DNA of 64,000 nt, from assembly GCF_965638725.1 (NCBI RefSeq), contig NC_134974.1, positions 3,122,143 to 3,186,142 of the forward strand, written 5' to 3'. The stretch is from Aptenodytes patagonicus. Taxonomy: Eukaryota; Chordata; Aves; Sphenisciformes; Spheniscidae. A program made the position numbers and the translations under genes. This document shows positions 37,020 through 50,600 of this stretch, piece after piece. The notes under the pieces are model-generated. The model saw nothing but the letters and a program-made list of their open reading frames with translations, was not told the DNA's origin and searched no databases. Position 1 is the stretch's first letter; each line of letters begins with the position of its first letter.

Positions 37020-38308
37020 GAGGGAATGAGCAGATGGCAGCTCTAACCCTTGTATGGGGAGCACCCCTTCAGATGGAAGGTGAAGAGCTGCAGGCGGCGT
37101 GCCAGGAAGGAGGTGGTCAGTGGTAACATGTAAAGCTCTCAGTGACCCTGCTATAGCAGAGAAAGCTGTCAGTCATGCCATTAAGGACCAGGCTTTCAAC
37201 AGGGCACTGCATTTCTTGGGTGCTTGGTGATGTCTTCTGAGAGTGACATCAGCTCTCTGTGCTGAAGATTTGCATTTTCAGCACCGAGCTGTTTTCATGC
37301 TTGGGCCCTAGCTGCCCTCTCACTTCAGATGAGCCCTTTTCTCCAGCTTAGATGCAGTAACAGCAAAATCTATGCCGATGGAGCATGTTAATGCAAAACT
37401 TCCCTGCCTGTTTGCACCTTTTCCTGGAGCAAATCCAAGGCTGCTGCAAACACAAAGGGATTCATCCCTCTCCAGCTGTCTCCAGACAGCAAACCAAGAG
37501 CAATGTTTGACAGTGAGGAATAATTACCTTGCCAGCTTTGCTTTATCCACATTTCAATTTCAGAAGGGAGATAAAGCCACATTACCAATGGCTCAGGCAA
37601 GAAGCCCATCAAGAAGAGCATCTAGTGCAGCTGGAAGCTCCTCGTCCTAGGAGAGATGTGCCTGTCACAGCTGGGTGGAGGGATGAGAGGCACTGCAAGT
37701 GCCATCTCCCCCCACTGCCCCGGGGTGTCCTCTGCATCTGGTCCTTCCTCTCCAGGGGCTGGCTTTGGTTACAAATGGCCCTGTGATGCTTGAGATGCCC
37801 AACCAAAGTTTGGCATCATGAATCCTACCCAGCCTGAGGAACAGCATCCCAAAGTGAAGTCTGTGCCAATTTATTTTGCTCATCCTTCCCACCTCTTTAA
37901 TTAAATTAGCTTGAACATGAAGGGTTGCCTGACCCTTATTGGGTTAAACGAGCCAGTCTCCATGGCAACCTGCTTCTCAGAAGGTCTGACATCTTGCTGT
38001 CTCTCCTCCAAACCCTTCCACATTCCTCACGTCTGATCCCTCTTAGCACATGCTTTTTAAAAGCACAAAGTTAAGTTTGCATCTGGGCTGGGCTGCTATT
38101 TCAGTGCTATTTCCTAATGCTGCAGGAGCTGTACCACACTTTGGAGGGAGACAGCTTTTCTCAGGCTGGTGGGATGACCTGAGATTGCTAATCTTGCAGC
38201 GACCTCAGGGTCTGCTTCCTCCAAAGCTGCACAGTGGTTTCCATTCAGATAATTTTTTGATGTGGATCAAAACTTACAGGAAGTATTGCTCTGTGATAAT
38301 CCTCCTGG
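37020..38308. other. unique non-coding DNA
   Basis: No gene is recognised. The stretch contains the X-box-like site listed separately. Open frames are at most 101 codons and unconvincing. Confidence 0.5.
37956..37969. promoter_or_regulatory. RFX-type X-box-like site
   Basis: GTCTCCATGGCAAC matches the inverted X-box pattern GTNNCC-ATGGMAAC bound by RFX factors, with only the third position of the left half-site less usual. It sits in AT-moderate unique DNA next to GGGTTAAACGAG. Such sites occur in promoters of ciliary genes and in enhancers. No transcription start is visible beside it, so its function is inferred from the motif alone. Confidence 0.4.
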
Positions 38309-38309
38309 A

Positions 38310-38336
38310 GGGGGGGGGAAAAAAAAGGAAAAAAAA
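38310..38336. repeat. G-run followed by A-rich tract
   Basis: Nine G residues, then eight A, GG, and eight A. A low-complexity purine tract. Confidence 0.85.
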
Positions 38337-39773
38337 GTGCCATTTAGAACTTTGAACAGGAACAGTCCAGCTGTTTCCAGGTGTCATAAATAAACAGCAT
38401 GATTTGTCTCGGAATGCACATGCCTTGGAGTTGAAATTTCAAGTGCTGAGCCAGACCAAGCCAAGGGCAGAGACCATAAAATCTGAAAGTGTCACCAGAC
38501 TGATGGGCATACACAGTGCCTGGAAATGCTGAGGTGAGATGGGACGGAAGACTTTACTTTTGCTCAGAGTGTAGACCTGTGCTTGTGCAAGAAGTCCCCT
38601 TATGCCTCCCCTGCTTCATATCCGCTATCAAATCCTTTTCTTGCACAAAGATATTTTCTGGCCTTCTGCCTCCCTGCTGTAAAGTTTGGGGCAGGTTTTT
38701 TTCTTTTGGTGGCCAATCAACTCAAATGCTAGTGGCTAGCAAAATTTCCAAGTAGTGGAGACCAGAGCTCCTTCTTTTACATGTCTAATGTTGGCTTTTC
38801 CAAAGAAAACAAATAAAAAGCTAAGAAATGTCATATTAGAAGAACAGCTTCCAGGCGCTGTTGCCTCTGTAGGATTTAGCATGAAAAGGAAAGGAGGCAA
38901 CGCAAGGGAAAGGTTGGGGAGTTACTTGACTGCGTGCACTATTTATGTGCCTAGCAAAGAATGTGAGTGGAGGAATAGTTAATATAACAGGCAGAGATGT
39001 ACTAAGACTCAGGGATGAAAGATTTTAAGCAATTTTAAGCTCAAAATATGATTCAGGCATTTAACAAGGAGGAGAATCTATCAGGAGAACATATCCTAAA
39101 GGAAGCAATACATTTGCTATCTTTTTGCATCTTTAAACTACATTTGGGAATGGAGTTCATTTAAGGTTCATTTAAGCTATTTTAGATGCCTACTTTAGGA
39201 TGACATGACCTGCACCCATTACCTCCGCTGACAGTAAAGGGAGCTTTGGGTGCCTGGATGAAATGCAGGTAGCTGTATTTTAAGCATCTATAAACAGCCA
39301 ATTGAATCCCTCCCTGGGGGGTGTCTCTAAAATAACCTCTTCAGATGAACCATGATAAATGTCTGATTTAAGAGTGCCTTGGGAAGCTTCTCTAGGTTAG
39401 GATTATGTAGTCAGCCCCAGAACAGAGATGAAAATTGTCTGGGTTTAAAATTACAGATTTAGGGGCAAAATGAAGTGTGCATGCCCAGCCTCAGTTTCAG
39501 TCCTGTCATACATGCTAATCTGTGATTAAATGTTTCAATAGGTTTAAGCAGATACATCCTGCCTTTCATTGCAGTGAATGCCAGACAGGGCTTCTGAAAA
39601 TTGTCTACATGTAAAGTGTTTGATGAGCTATGCTTCCACAATACATTGCAAAAAAAGATATAACGATGCAGAAAAACATTAGCCATATGTAGAAGGGACA
39701 TGCATGTTTGCCATTGCCTTCCTTTGAGCAGCATTTATGTGCAGCCGTCCTTTTTGAAAAGCGTGTGTCTGTG
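38337..39773. other. unique AT-rich non-coding DNA
   Basis: No gene is recognised. It holds an exact 11-bp tandem duplication (39155-39176) and is AT-rich between about 38990 and 39700. Confidence 0.5.
39155..39176. repeat. 11-bp exact tandem duplication
   Basis: GTTCATTTAAG occurs twice in succession without a spacer, in AT-rich DNA. Confidence 0.85.
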
Positions 39774-39865
39774 CCAGGGCCCTGAGGGCACCAACAGGCT
39801 TTAATGGCCCTGACCAGCCTCACCTAGGGGTGCCCCAAACCCTGCACCTGGGCTCAGGAGCCTAT
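39774..39865 (+). repeat. dispersed repeat of unknown family, copy A
   Basis: This copy aligns with 61559-61653 on the same strand. The first 44 bp (AGGGCACCAACAGGCTTTAA and on) differ at about seven positions, mostly transitions. After a poorly matching interval both share GGGCTCAGGAGCC-like text followed by ATTTCA. I do not recognise the family. It is not CR1, MIR or either LTR seen here. No terminal repeats or tail can be defined from two short copies. Confidence 0.6.
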
Positions 39866-42800
39866 TTCACCTCAATATTGCAAGTTGATAAAGGGACAAA
39901 ATGGGTTTGTACATTGGGGCGTTGCTGAAAAATGGTGTGTGATGGTGTATTTAAAAAGCATGATTGCACGCTCTTACACACGTGAGGACATTTGAAGTCA
40001 TCGTTGTGTGGTCAGCGAGGTCAGGAAGGCAATGTCTACATTAACTCATATTGTATTTAGTGTGTGAATTGTGGCATGGTGTCTCTGTTCCAGGACCCTG
40101 GCATGTTACCTTACGTTGTTTTTCCAGAATAAAGAGGGGGACCTCTCTCTTTCCCCATCAAAGCCAGGGTGGGCTGCACCTGTTTTATTTCATCTGGATG
40201 GATGAAGCCATTATACAAGGTTTAGGGCAGCAAAGGTCCACAATAAATCCAGTCTCATCTGCACCACGTGGGAAAACTTCACAAAGGCTGTATGCCCCAT
40301 GGCTCATCTCTGATGACAGCATAGTTGTCCTTCGACATCCACCACATATTCTCTTTTCTTGTTGAAATTGCAGTCTTGAATGATAAAAGCTTTAGTGTGA
40401 TTTGATGAATTTCCATAAGGCACTTGCCTGGGCATAACGTGACTGAGCAACTGGAGCACCAGCAATACTACTGTAAGCCCAGTGAACTGCTAGGTCTCAG
40501 TGTAATTATAAATGAGGAATCACCATGAGATGAATAACGTTTCTAGTGGAGGACCTCAGTGAAATCTCCAGTTCTGAGCTCTAGTGCTCCAGCCCCCCCT
40601 CTCACCGCATCTCTCCCATGCATCGTTGCTGCAAAAAGAGTCTTGTGCCTTGTCTCCATGTCCCACCTTTGTGCCTGAGGAAAGGCACAGCCTGGCTTCT
40701 GCTCCAACACTCATGTCTTCCTATTATCAAGGGTCTCTGGCAGCAACCATCTCAGCCACAGAGCTGAAGGAGGAGTGGTCAGTGGAGAGAGGTGCTAGCG
40801 AGAGGGTAAGGGACCCCCTCTCCTCAGCTTTCCCCTGCTTCTGTGCAGAGAAAGGCTGGTATGTGTCCCATGGGGGTGAGCATCTGGGGGGAGATCTCAG
40901 GAGGGATGTGGGGCGGCAGCTCTCTGTCTGCAGGAGAAGGGGAGTGTGGACAGATACGGGGCTCTGAGGAGAGATGGCAATAGGAGAGAGGAAAAAATGC
41001 ACGTGAGAGCATGGGAGAAACAGGGAGACTGCAGAAGAGGATGGTGGAAATTGGGTGAACCTGGCAAAGAAGGGAGGGGTGGGGGAAGGTGAGAAACTTG
41101 GGGAAGCGCCCAGTAAAATGAGCCTGGAGGCAGAAGGGGGAGAGATGGACTGGTGGGTAGCAGAGCAGCAGTACGAGGTGGAGGCTGGACTCCCCCAGCC
41201 CCTTCTGAAGCCCTGTCCAGGGGTGCAAGGGTGGAGTCACCCTTCCAGGCTGGGGGGACCCAGCAGCTGCACCCACCCTGTGGGACATGGGTTGTTGCAG
41301 GTCTTGGGACGGTGGTGTGGGGATGGGCTACTCTTCTTCCCTGTGAGAGGTGCAGAAACCCTGGTGGGAGATGTCATCTTTCTCTGCACCAGCATAGCTG
41401 CTCTTATGGTCTTTCATGTGTGGTTTCATTATGCACTGCTCTTGCTGTGAACGGTGCACGGATGAGAACGAGCAATGCATCGCTGCTAAGATATGCCCAA
41501 GCCATCTGGCACCATCCTGGCCTGGCCCACCTTCTTTCTGCATAAGAGTACAGTAATTGCCATCCTCTCCCTGCTACCCAGGGCCAGCCCTCAGTTTTTG
41601 GGATGCTCTTCCCCCCTCCTGCTGCTGAGCAGGAAATCTCTGCCTTTGCTCATAATGGTGTTTGAAGGGGATGGGCAAAAGCAACATTGGGTGCGACAAG
41701 AGGCAAAAATGAGAGGAAAAAATTGAAGAAATGTAAGGTGAAGAAAGCACTGATGATGCAATTTAGCAGGAAATAGAGATTTGGAAACTGCCAGTGCAGA
41801 GAAGATACTGTCCATACAGCTCTTACCCAGCTACTGCAATACAGAAAACAGCTTGAGGAAGCAGAAGATGGGGAAGAGCACTGGACTCAGCAAAGGTCAG
41901 TATTTCTCAGTTCTGTATTTCCATGTGTTACTTCTGAGCCCAGCCCACACTTTTGTTTGACCACAGCTGTTCAAATACAGGATTCCCTTTGTGCAAACTT
42001 TCAAGATGCATTGAATAAAGCTTTCATCTTTCTCTCCTCTTCCCCACTCTCCAGAGAAGAGCACAAGAAATGGGACACGCAGAAAGTGGCCCTGCCTGGC
42101 TGTCTCCTCCACCTTCCAGCGTTCTCCTGTGGTATCACAGTTACTTATTGGAATTGTGCACCATAACTTTGAGCTGGCCTTACATGGGGGCATTGGTGAT
42201 GGTAGCATGCTCCTTTTGTCATTGCTATGTGTGTGTTCCTCCAGTTTCCTTACGCCAGGTGGAAGCACCCCATGCCACGGCTGTGCAATGGCAATATGGT
42301 GCTTGTGGCCTTCAGAAGGCATCTGCGCGGTCTCTGCCTGCTGCCGGGCTCTGAAATGGGGAAACTGCCTTAGCACTTGCACTTCTGTGCTGGGTTTTAA
42401 TTAGTTCACATCATAGAAGTACAGCTCTATGGCCATTTCTCCAGCCCTGCTCTGGGGCTGACATCTAAACAAATTCAAGCTTCTCGTCTTCTTCATGGTG
42501 GGTTTTGATCCCCTGAAGACTGTCTCCTCGGTTCTCCAAACAAAACCCCCACAACTCCCCCTTTTTCTTTGACTCACAGCTTTTGCCATGTGGGTTTTTT
42601 TTTAGGTTTTGGTGGGTTTTTTTTGTATTGTCAGTGTTGCTGAGTCAAGAGTGAGTAACACCAGCCTGGTCCACCTTTGCCCCTCTTCCCACTGGAGGTT
42701 GGACTCCTTCCCTGCTCCTTTCCCAAGCATGGTTCATCTGGGACAAGATTTTCCCCTGTTGTCCCTGTCCACAGCTGAGAAAGATGCCCTGGTAAATCCC

Positions 42801-43429
42801 CCTCAATACATCCCTTCATTTTCATATTGCATATGTACCTCCTCATTTCAATTAATTATTATAGACTAGGATAATTAGAAGCCTTTGGTCATTGTCTCTG
42901 GATATTTTGCTGGTGTCTTGCAGCAGAGCTATTTCTTGCATTCCTGAGGGAGATGCCGTATTTCTTATATTTCTGTTAATCTTTGTGGAGCAGCTGCAGT
43001 TCGTGTCACAGATCTTAATGGAAGAGCAGAGCTGATGCCACTGAACTTACCCTGACAGGTTAACCTTGTTACAAGCATCCAGAAGACCTCGCAAAATGGT
43101 GCTGCCTTTGGCTGGATCTTGTTCCTTTAGTTTGCTTATGAGGATATTGTGTGGCAGTGACAGAGACCTCACTGAAGTGGTGATTTATCACAGCAGTGTC
43201 TCCCTCTCTATCTGTTTCTTGTCAGAGGAGAAATTAGACTGGGAGTTTTGGCCCATGTGTCCAGAGGGCACAAGATGCTGTTTGAGGGAGTTACACACAT
43301 GTCAGTAACTGCTCTAAAAGACATTTATCTCCAAGTGCGGGGCCTGTTCTCAGGTGTTTTATCAGCATGCCTGGCCTTTGGTAAATGCAGAGCCGCCCAC
43401 ACACCGAGCTTATGTCTCATATCAGTGCA
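39866..43429. other. unique non-coding DNA
   Basis: No gene is recognised. GC-rich around 40750-41350 with overlapping frames of 91-154 codons on both strands; the longest is 41897-42382 minus (161 codons). None carries a recognisable domain. T-runs occur near 42595-42603 and 42617-42624. Confidence 0.5.
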
Positions 43430-43676
43430 AAAGGGTACTTCTTTCACGAGGGGAGGTTTAGATTGGACATGAGGAAAAAATTCTTTACTGAAAGAGTGGT
43501 TAAACATTGGAACAGGCTGCCCAGGGAAGTGGTTGAGTCCCCATCCCTGGAAGTATTCAAAAGACGTGTAGATGAGGCGCTTAGGGACATGGTTTAGTGG
43601 GCATGGTGGTGTTGGGTTGACGGTTAGACTTGATGATCTTAGAGGTCTTTTCCAACCTTAATGATTCTATGATTCT
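43430..43676 (+). mobile_element. CR1 LINE, 5'-truncated 3' end, plus strand
   Basis: The frame ending at 43597 gives the very C-terminus of CR1 ORF2: [15 protein letters not shown], then [19 protein letters not shown], then a stop. A 3' UTR of about 80 bp follows with TTAGACTTGATGATCTTAGA and TTTTCCAACC, and the element ends at 43663-43676 with the octamer tail. The UTR version resembles the CR1 subfamily often called J, unlike the 22051 copy. The C-terminal frame has no stop before the natural end, so this is a fairly young insertion, but only about 250 bp were copied. Confidence 0.95.
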
Positions 43677-44612
43677 TGGTTTTCTGAAGGCAGCAAAATG
43701 TTCTCCTTCCCTTGGGTCTCTTCTGAGGTAGGCTAAATTAAAACCTTTGGTACACAAATAAAAGACATGCTGTCCTCTTAGTAGAAGATACCCAGTCGCA
43801 CAGATTCTCATTGTCAAAAGGTGCTGTAGGTAGCTACCCAAAATGAGGTCCTTTGCATGTGCTAAGTACAGTGCATCATTAGTCATGTTGTTATATACTG
43901 TTAGTTCCCTCAAAAGACATTACTGAAGCCTAAACCTGAGGCTTAAACAGCTCATAATTACACTAAAGCTCTGGCTGATGATTGAATTAGGCTTATCTTT
44001 GCATAGATGACTTGCAGGTGTTGTGTGCACAGCTCAAGGTGATGGAGCATGCAGAAAGAGTGGGTTTATGCCTCCAGTCGCAGTTGTCCACTGAAGAGGC
44101 ATCCCCATCTGTGCCCTGCACATCTGTGACAGTCAACAGAGATATGCAGGGGGCATTGAGTCCTGCCATCCCAAGGTGAAGTGCAATACAATGAAGGGAC
44201 CCCAGCACCGGGGCCAGATGTGAACATCTGCTCTGCTGATGACTGATGTTAGGTTGTGTGAGCCCCACGCTGGTAACCACATGTCCTACCTGCTAGTTGG
44301 GAAGATAGTGATGGCTTACAGCATTTGGTCTTGGGCTCTGCATAGAGAGGGTATGATCCAATGGTTAAACTTATGCTGGTTTTCAATGGTCTGTGTGCGA
44401 GCAGCATGGCTGTGCTGGAGGTTCATCTCTACTTTAACTTCTGGCAGAAGCACTGATTGGTTCTTCTCGAGACTTCTCCAGAGGGCTGTACTCTCTGTGT
44501 CTCATCCTTTTTCCGAGCTCAATGCTCAGGAAAAGCCAGTTGCCACTTGGGCTGCAGGGATGCTGTTATTTCAATCACACTTAGGCTTACTTCTGGGTAA
44601 GAAACTTGTGTG
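43677..44612. other. unique non-coding DNA
   Basis: Nothing recognised. The start of a 197-codon plus frame (44239-44832) lies here; it runs through the GA microsatellite and has no domain. Confidence 0.5.
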
Positions 44613-44634
44613 TGAGAGAGAGAGAGAGAGAGAG
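44613..44634. repeat. (GA)n microsatellite
   Basis: About eleven GA units, without interruption. Confidence 0.9.
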
Positions 44635-47600
44635 ATGTTTGGTCCATGCACTATTCACAGAAAAGCCCAACCTTCAGTGTTCAAATCCTCCTTCCTCTTC
44701 CTTGCCCAGTCCTTGTCCCCCCACCCTCCCTATCCTACAATTCTACATCCCCTCTTCCAACCTCACATGCCCCCTCCTTGGCTGGTTGTATCCACAGGTG
44801 CCCTAAAGTCTCTGCTCTCCCGTATGCAGTGAAGCATATGGCACATCCTGGACAGACCTATCTCTCCTAGTATGAGATTCGTCTGCTCTCAGGGACTGAG
44901 ACAGGGACTCTACATATGAATCTTTATTGCTTCAAGGAAGGAGGCAGATCCCTTGCTTCTCTCCGCTCCTCTCTCACCAGGGCACAGGAAAAGAAGCACA
45001 GCCCACCACAACCTACCAGTGCTGTTTGCTCCTTGAAGACCAAACCCACAGCCACACACCCTGGGCAGACAGAAGTCTTCTCTAAGCAGGCGTGGTGGTT
45101 TGAACCATGAAGCCCAAAGTCTATGCCTGTCAGAGCCACCCACGGTGCAGAGCACAGCAGAGGGCTGAAAGGGCCAAGTGCAACCGCAAGATCTGGTGAG
45201 GACTCAAGAACTGGAGACAGACAAAGAACTTGGACCCATCTGCTAACATGAAGTCATCTTATCACCTGATTGCAAAGCCAGAGAGCTGGGAGAGCATTTG
45301 AATGGCTGCTGCTGCTGCCGCAGTGATAAATTAGATCACTTTGAGAGCACTTTAGAGCTGGATGGAAAATTCAGTTGCTCTCCTGCCAATTTCATCCTGT
45401 AAGTGGAATTAACATTTGCTTTAGCTGCACTCTCCAGCCACGAGCAAGTGTCCCTTGTGCACTGTCTCCAAGGGATTTTGCTCTCTGGGAACTGTGTGTA
45501 TCTGAACCAGCAGAAAGCAGGCAGAGGAGAGACCTTGCTGCATGCACAGCACCAAGGGGAGCACCACGGGAACCGGAGCCCATTTTGGCCTTAGTGCCTC
45601 AGACAACTTGGACCTGGGTCTGAAAAGCAAGGTTTGACCACCTGTGAGGCAGTGGCTTGTGTTTGTTTTTTTCCTAGGAGGTGGGTGAAAAGAGCTGCCT
45701 GGGAAGGAGGTTTGGAAAGTTGAAGGGGAGATCAGGCATTGGAAGCAGCAGCCATGCTCCATCAGAAGAGAGGTAAGTGAGTGTTCCCCACCACGGTGGG
45801 ATTTTTAAAGCCCAAGTTGACACTTAATGAAGAAAAAAAACCCTCGCTCTGCCTCCAGATGACACAAGACCTGGACGTGATTTGATTTGCTGGCTCACAA
45901 TGCGCAGGAGACCTGATGTTGGAAAGAGGCCTCCGGCTTTGACATCTATGAAACAGAGCAGCAGGAGAGCTCCAGGGAGGCAGCGCACACCAGGCAGTCC
46001 CTGACACCCTTCCTCCTGCCACATGCCACCTGTCTTGGGGCACTCAGGCCAGGTTTTATGCCTGAAATGATGAAGGAGGCAGAATCAGAGAAGGGAGACA
46101 GGTCAAAATAGCTGGGGTTCCCAGGCATGGGGACTGTTTTGCAAGGAGTGAGGAGACCATTGGCTTGAGCTGGAGCACAAGAAATACATCTCCATCCTGA
46201 GACTGGAAAAAGAAAGTGCAGAAAGGGACACAGAGCTCCTAAAGTATGAAGCACTGGGAGCCAGTGTAGATTTATGAGGCTTGGTGTCCAAGTGTAATGC
46301 CTGTCCCTCTGTTCAGGGGATGTGCTCTTCCTTGCAAGATGCAAGAACAGAAATTCCCAGATGAACTACAAAATGTATGGGAACTTGATTTAAGAAGTAA
46401 CCTTAACAGCTATCAGTATGTTTAAATCAACCCTTTTTTCCTTTCAAATGTTTCACAAAGCTGGACTGGCCCAAGTGCAAATGGTCATTTCTGGTAGAGT
46501 CTGGAGTAACAGAACTGAGTGGGAGAAGCCCCCTTTTTTGGCAGAGGATTCCTACCTAGCACTTGGTAAACCTTTCAGGAAGAACCCTGCTTGCCTTCAG
46601 TATTGCAGGCTCAGAAGCTGTTCTGTGAGCAGGCTGGTGAGGGACAAGCACAAGGTGGTGCTGTCGCCCCTCTGCAAGGGGTCTGCCTGACCCCTTTTTC
46701 TGGTGGTGAGGTGTACAAGACTTGGCATGTAATGGAGCTGCAAGGAGTTTTGTAAATCTGTTTCCTGCTTTGTATCCAGGAACATGTCTTTATTTTCCTG
46801 GAATATATCAGTTTTTGTTCTTGGCTTGTCCCCGGAAGCAATGTCAGCCTTGTCTCTGAAAAACATGGGGTGGATCTGTGGCACATGATGATAAAGGCTT
46901 GCTTCTCTCCACCCAGGTGCTGGGATTTCTCCCATCAGCAGAGAGGGTCAGACAGTTCAGGGGAATGTCCAACAGATGAACAGCACCTAAGCAAGCCTGC
47001 TTTCCCACTGGCTTTGAAAGGATTGCAGGGGATTTGCTCAGAGCTTCTCTACCAGGTTTGATCCCACCCTACACATCAAGCCAAAGGGAGTGTGTCCCTT
47101 CATCAGTAAAAGCTGATGAGAGAGCCCGTGGCTCTTTACAGCTGAGACAAGTTTAGGGGTCTCAGGAATTGGTGTGTTTTCCACTGCCCAGTGAGAAACA
47201 GTGAGCGGCACTGATGGCCAGGACAAGGTAAGACATCTCTGGTGGCTTCAGCCTGGGCCAGTCCACTCCATTGAAGTGAAGTGGGTTTGGGCAACCCTAC
47301 TGGTATGAGCAGGACCCTGGTATCTTGAGGTCAGTGGCATCTGACTGGGGCATTTCCCAAACACGGTACAGGCAGGAGCTGGTCCTCTCTACCACAGGAC
47401 AGGGTGTGCAGTCTCCCATGTTAACCTATGATGCTGTCCCCCTGCAGATACTAATGCAATGTGAAGGCTGTTCCAGGCTTTTGCTAAAACCTCTGCCTAA
47501 TTTATAGCCTAAATGTACTCATCAGCTCATTTGGTTTTGCTCTGAAACATTTTTCACATTTCATATTTGAAGGATCCTGGGTATAAGGCACCTGCTTAAC

Positions 47601-50600
47601 TTCAGGCAGCGTAAGAAGCACCAATACATTTGATAATTAAATGTTTGCTGCCACCTAATTGTCCCTTATTACACATATTCTTTGAGCCGAAAGCCTGCCT
47701 ACTGGCACTCTCCCCAGAGTGCTGAGCTTCAAAGAGAGCTGGAAAAGAGTTTCTTTTCTTAAAGCACAGTATATATTTAAAATGGAGCCATCTCCAAAAC
47801 TGTCAGGAAACAGATAAAGAAATTGAGAGAATAGCAAACCCAGTGGGCTAATTATAAACAGTCAAATATAGAAAAAAAGCAGATTGCAGCAAGCTGATAA
47901 AATTACAACAGCAGTAACTCTGAAAGAGCTAGCACTTACCTACAAACACCAGAGCACTCCGATAAGCATGATCTCAGCTCTAATCATAATTTTCATCTGC
48001 AGATCTGAAAATCTGGCCTCTTTGTGCTGGCAGGATGATACGGATCTGTATCCAGAGATCAGCTGCAGTCATCAGCTTGACTTCAGGCTAAAACCAGAGG
48101 CGATCTGGCCTCATGAGTGAGTTTCCAACCACCTCTGTGCCTCAGGCTGGCTTTTCCCTGGATTTGAAAGTCCACCCTGTTTTGAGCGCTGTCCCCTGTA
48201 GGGTTGGATACAACCTGCCCGCCTTTGCTGCTGCTCAGCTCTGCATCTTGCCTGCTTGCAGAAATCCCAGGACGAATGCAGAGGGTTGAATGAACTCTAC
48301 GTGCTGGCAACGCTGCAGCCACCTGGTGGGTTCACGCTTCTCCATCATACGTACCGAGCAAACAGTTGCATTTACACAGGCTTTCGGCAAGGGAAGCAGT
48401 GTTTTCTCAGCTATAAATACAAATACATTCAAGGCAGTTAAGATTTTTTTAAAGCACGAGCAGCCTGTGTGTGCAAGCAACTCTATTTTCAGCTGCACCA
48501 ACTAAGAAAGGTTTTGTAGTACTTTTAGTTGAACTTTCTGGTTGCTGTATTTTCTCCTTAGTTTTTAGCCTGTCTTGAGAAAATGAGATTTATGCACAAA
48601 TAGGGGGTGTGTGATTGGGGAAGCTCATCCGAGCAGGTCATGGAGGGCGAATTAAACCCTAGTTATGGGGTCAATGGGGTGTCTGTAGGACTGTTTCTGA
48701 GACTCCACAGAAAGGATGTGAGCCATCAGCAATCCTGGGACGTTACTCCAGGGAATGGGATACATCTGCTTGAATTTCAGCATCCAAACCTTGGAGATCG
48801 GTGTCTGAGCAGTGCAGGGTGGTGGAGAGCAGAGGGCACCTCCTGAAGGTGAGTCAGCTCATGCTGGGACAGGTGTCTACTGCTGTGGGAATCATTCCTG
48901 TTTCTTGCCACTGGCTATAAAGGGACCAAAAACTGATGAGCTCATTGGAGACATCTACTTTGTGGTTGTCTAAATTTGGATAGATGACTCTCACCAGTGG
49001 GCTTGACAGCGCTAGTGATGAGGGTTCAGCACAGCTTCTGTATCACTACAGGAGGGGTGGCAAGAGGCATTGAGGCTCTGAAATTGGCTCTACGCAGACT
49101 GGGAATCACAATGCTCCTGAGGATGGGCACTGGGATGTAGTGGGATTAGCACATCTGTATTGGAAAATTAAACATGCCTGGGACAACTCTTAGGTATGGA
49201 GGCTAAATTGTAATGGTGGGGTTTGTATCTATGCCATTAAACTCTCTTCAGAGTAGGATGTCCCCAGCCAGAGCCTCTTGGGAACAGTCCCTCCCCTGTG
49301 CCTGGAAATTATTTGAGAGGGAGCTGGCTAGCATGGCATGGCATGACCAAAAACATGCTGGAAACTGTTTAAATGATGTAGTACTGAGGATGACAGAGTC
49401 CCTGTGCCAAGGAACATCTGACACTCCTTAATTTACTAGTGGAGGTGGAAGCACAAGGCTGCACTTCAAGTAGGGGAGTGGTATTTGCCAGGCTGGGAGC
49501 TGTGGACTCCCTCTGGCACCCAAAACACAAGCGTCATCTGCATCACATCTTTTAAAAGGCCCAACTTTTGGGAGTATCTGGTGGGAGCAGATTCACGGTT
49601 TGAGGCTCTCCTCCAAACATTTTGGTTGCAGTAAGCCCTTCTTGTAAGAGCAGCAGAAATTGATTCTGGCTTAAATTTTTCACAGCAAACAGCAAAACAT
49701 CCCCAAATGGAGACCTCACGCTCTTCTTCCTACCTGCTTTCCCTTCCTTCAAAGGGAGCGTTTTGCTGCCCTCTCCTGTCCAAAGGCAGGCAGAAAAGGC
49801 GCCGGACCGTTTGTAAATATGCTTTCAGGTCTCTGGGTGGAAAGGGAAAAATCGCAGTGTAATGTTTGAGGGCTCCACCGGCCCCACAGCAGCCAGGAGA
49901 GTGCCCAGGGCATTTTTACTTTTGCCTCGATGCATCTCCCTTGCAGGCATCCCCACGCTGGCTGGCGGGGCTGACATCCTCAGCCTACCTGGAGCCGTGG
50001 CACACCACAAAGCTAAAACCTGGCAGTGACAACATGCAGCCAGGACATGACTGCACCTACCAAACTCACCTTTGGGTGGAAAAATCCAGCTTCCTCTGGC
50101 TGTAGCAAATGATATGATAAAGCTGTTCCCTAGATGTCTGCCCCTGCCGTGCTCTGAGAATGAGACTGAAGCATCATATTGACTTGAGAAACGGCCAGAT
50201 AAGGGCTTTATCTGGGATGTCTCAGTCTGAGAAGAGAAACTGAAGCATGTTTCTATCTGGACATCCCACCCTGGTCTTCAGGGGCTGCCTGCCTGGATCC
50301 TCAACCAGTTTGCACTGATACCGGCCCTGCCTTGCTATCATGTTCCTTAGGTGACAATCTCCTCCAACCACAAGAGAAGAAGAAAGTAATTGCTTATCAG
50401 GTCAAACCTGTCGCATCATTCAAGGGACCTTCCATTGCTTTGTCGATTCCAGTAGTAAGGGATGTTGCAATGATGCATCCTGAGGATATTCAACTTGTAT
50501 TAATTGCTAGACGGTGAACGGCTGGGAGACTGATGCTCTCCAAAAGGCCTTTAGGAAAAACAGGTGGATTTTTCTAGGCACTGACAGACGCTGCTACACC

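Noticed and set aside
44665..44690. B-box-like GTTCAAATCC, considered as part of a tRNA gene
   Set aside because: No A box, acceptor stem or cloverleaf can be drawn around it.
44239..44832. 197-codon plus-strand open frame
   Set aside because: It passes through the GA microsatellite (giving an RERERE run) and shows no domain on either side.
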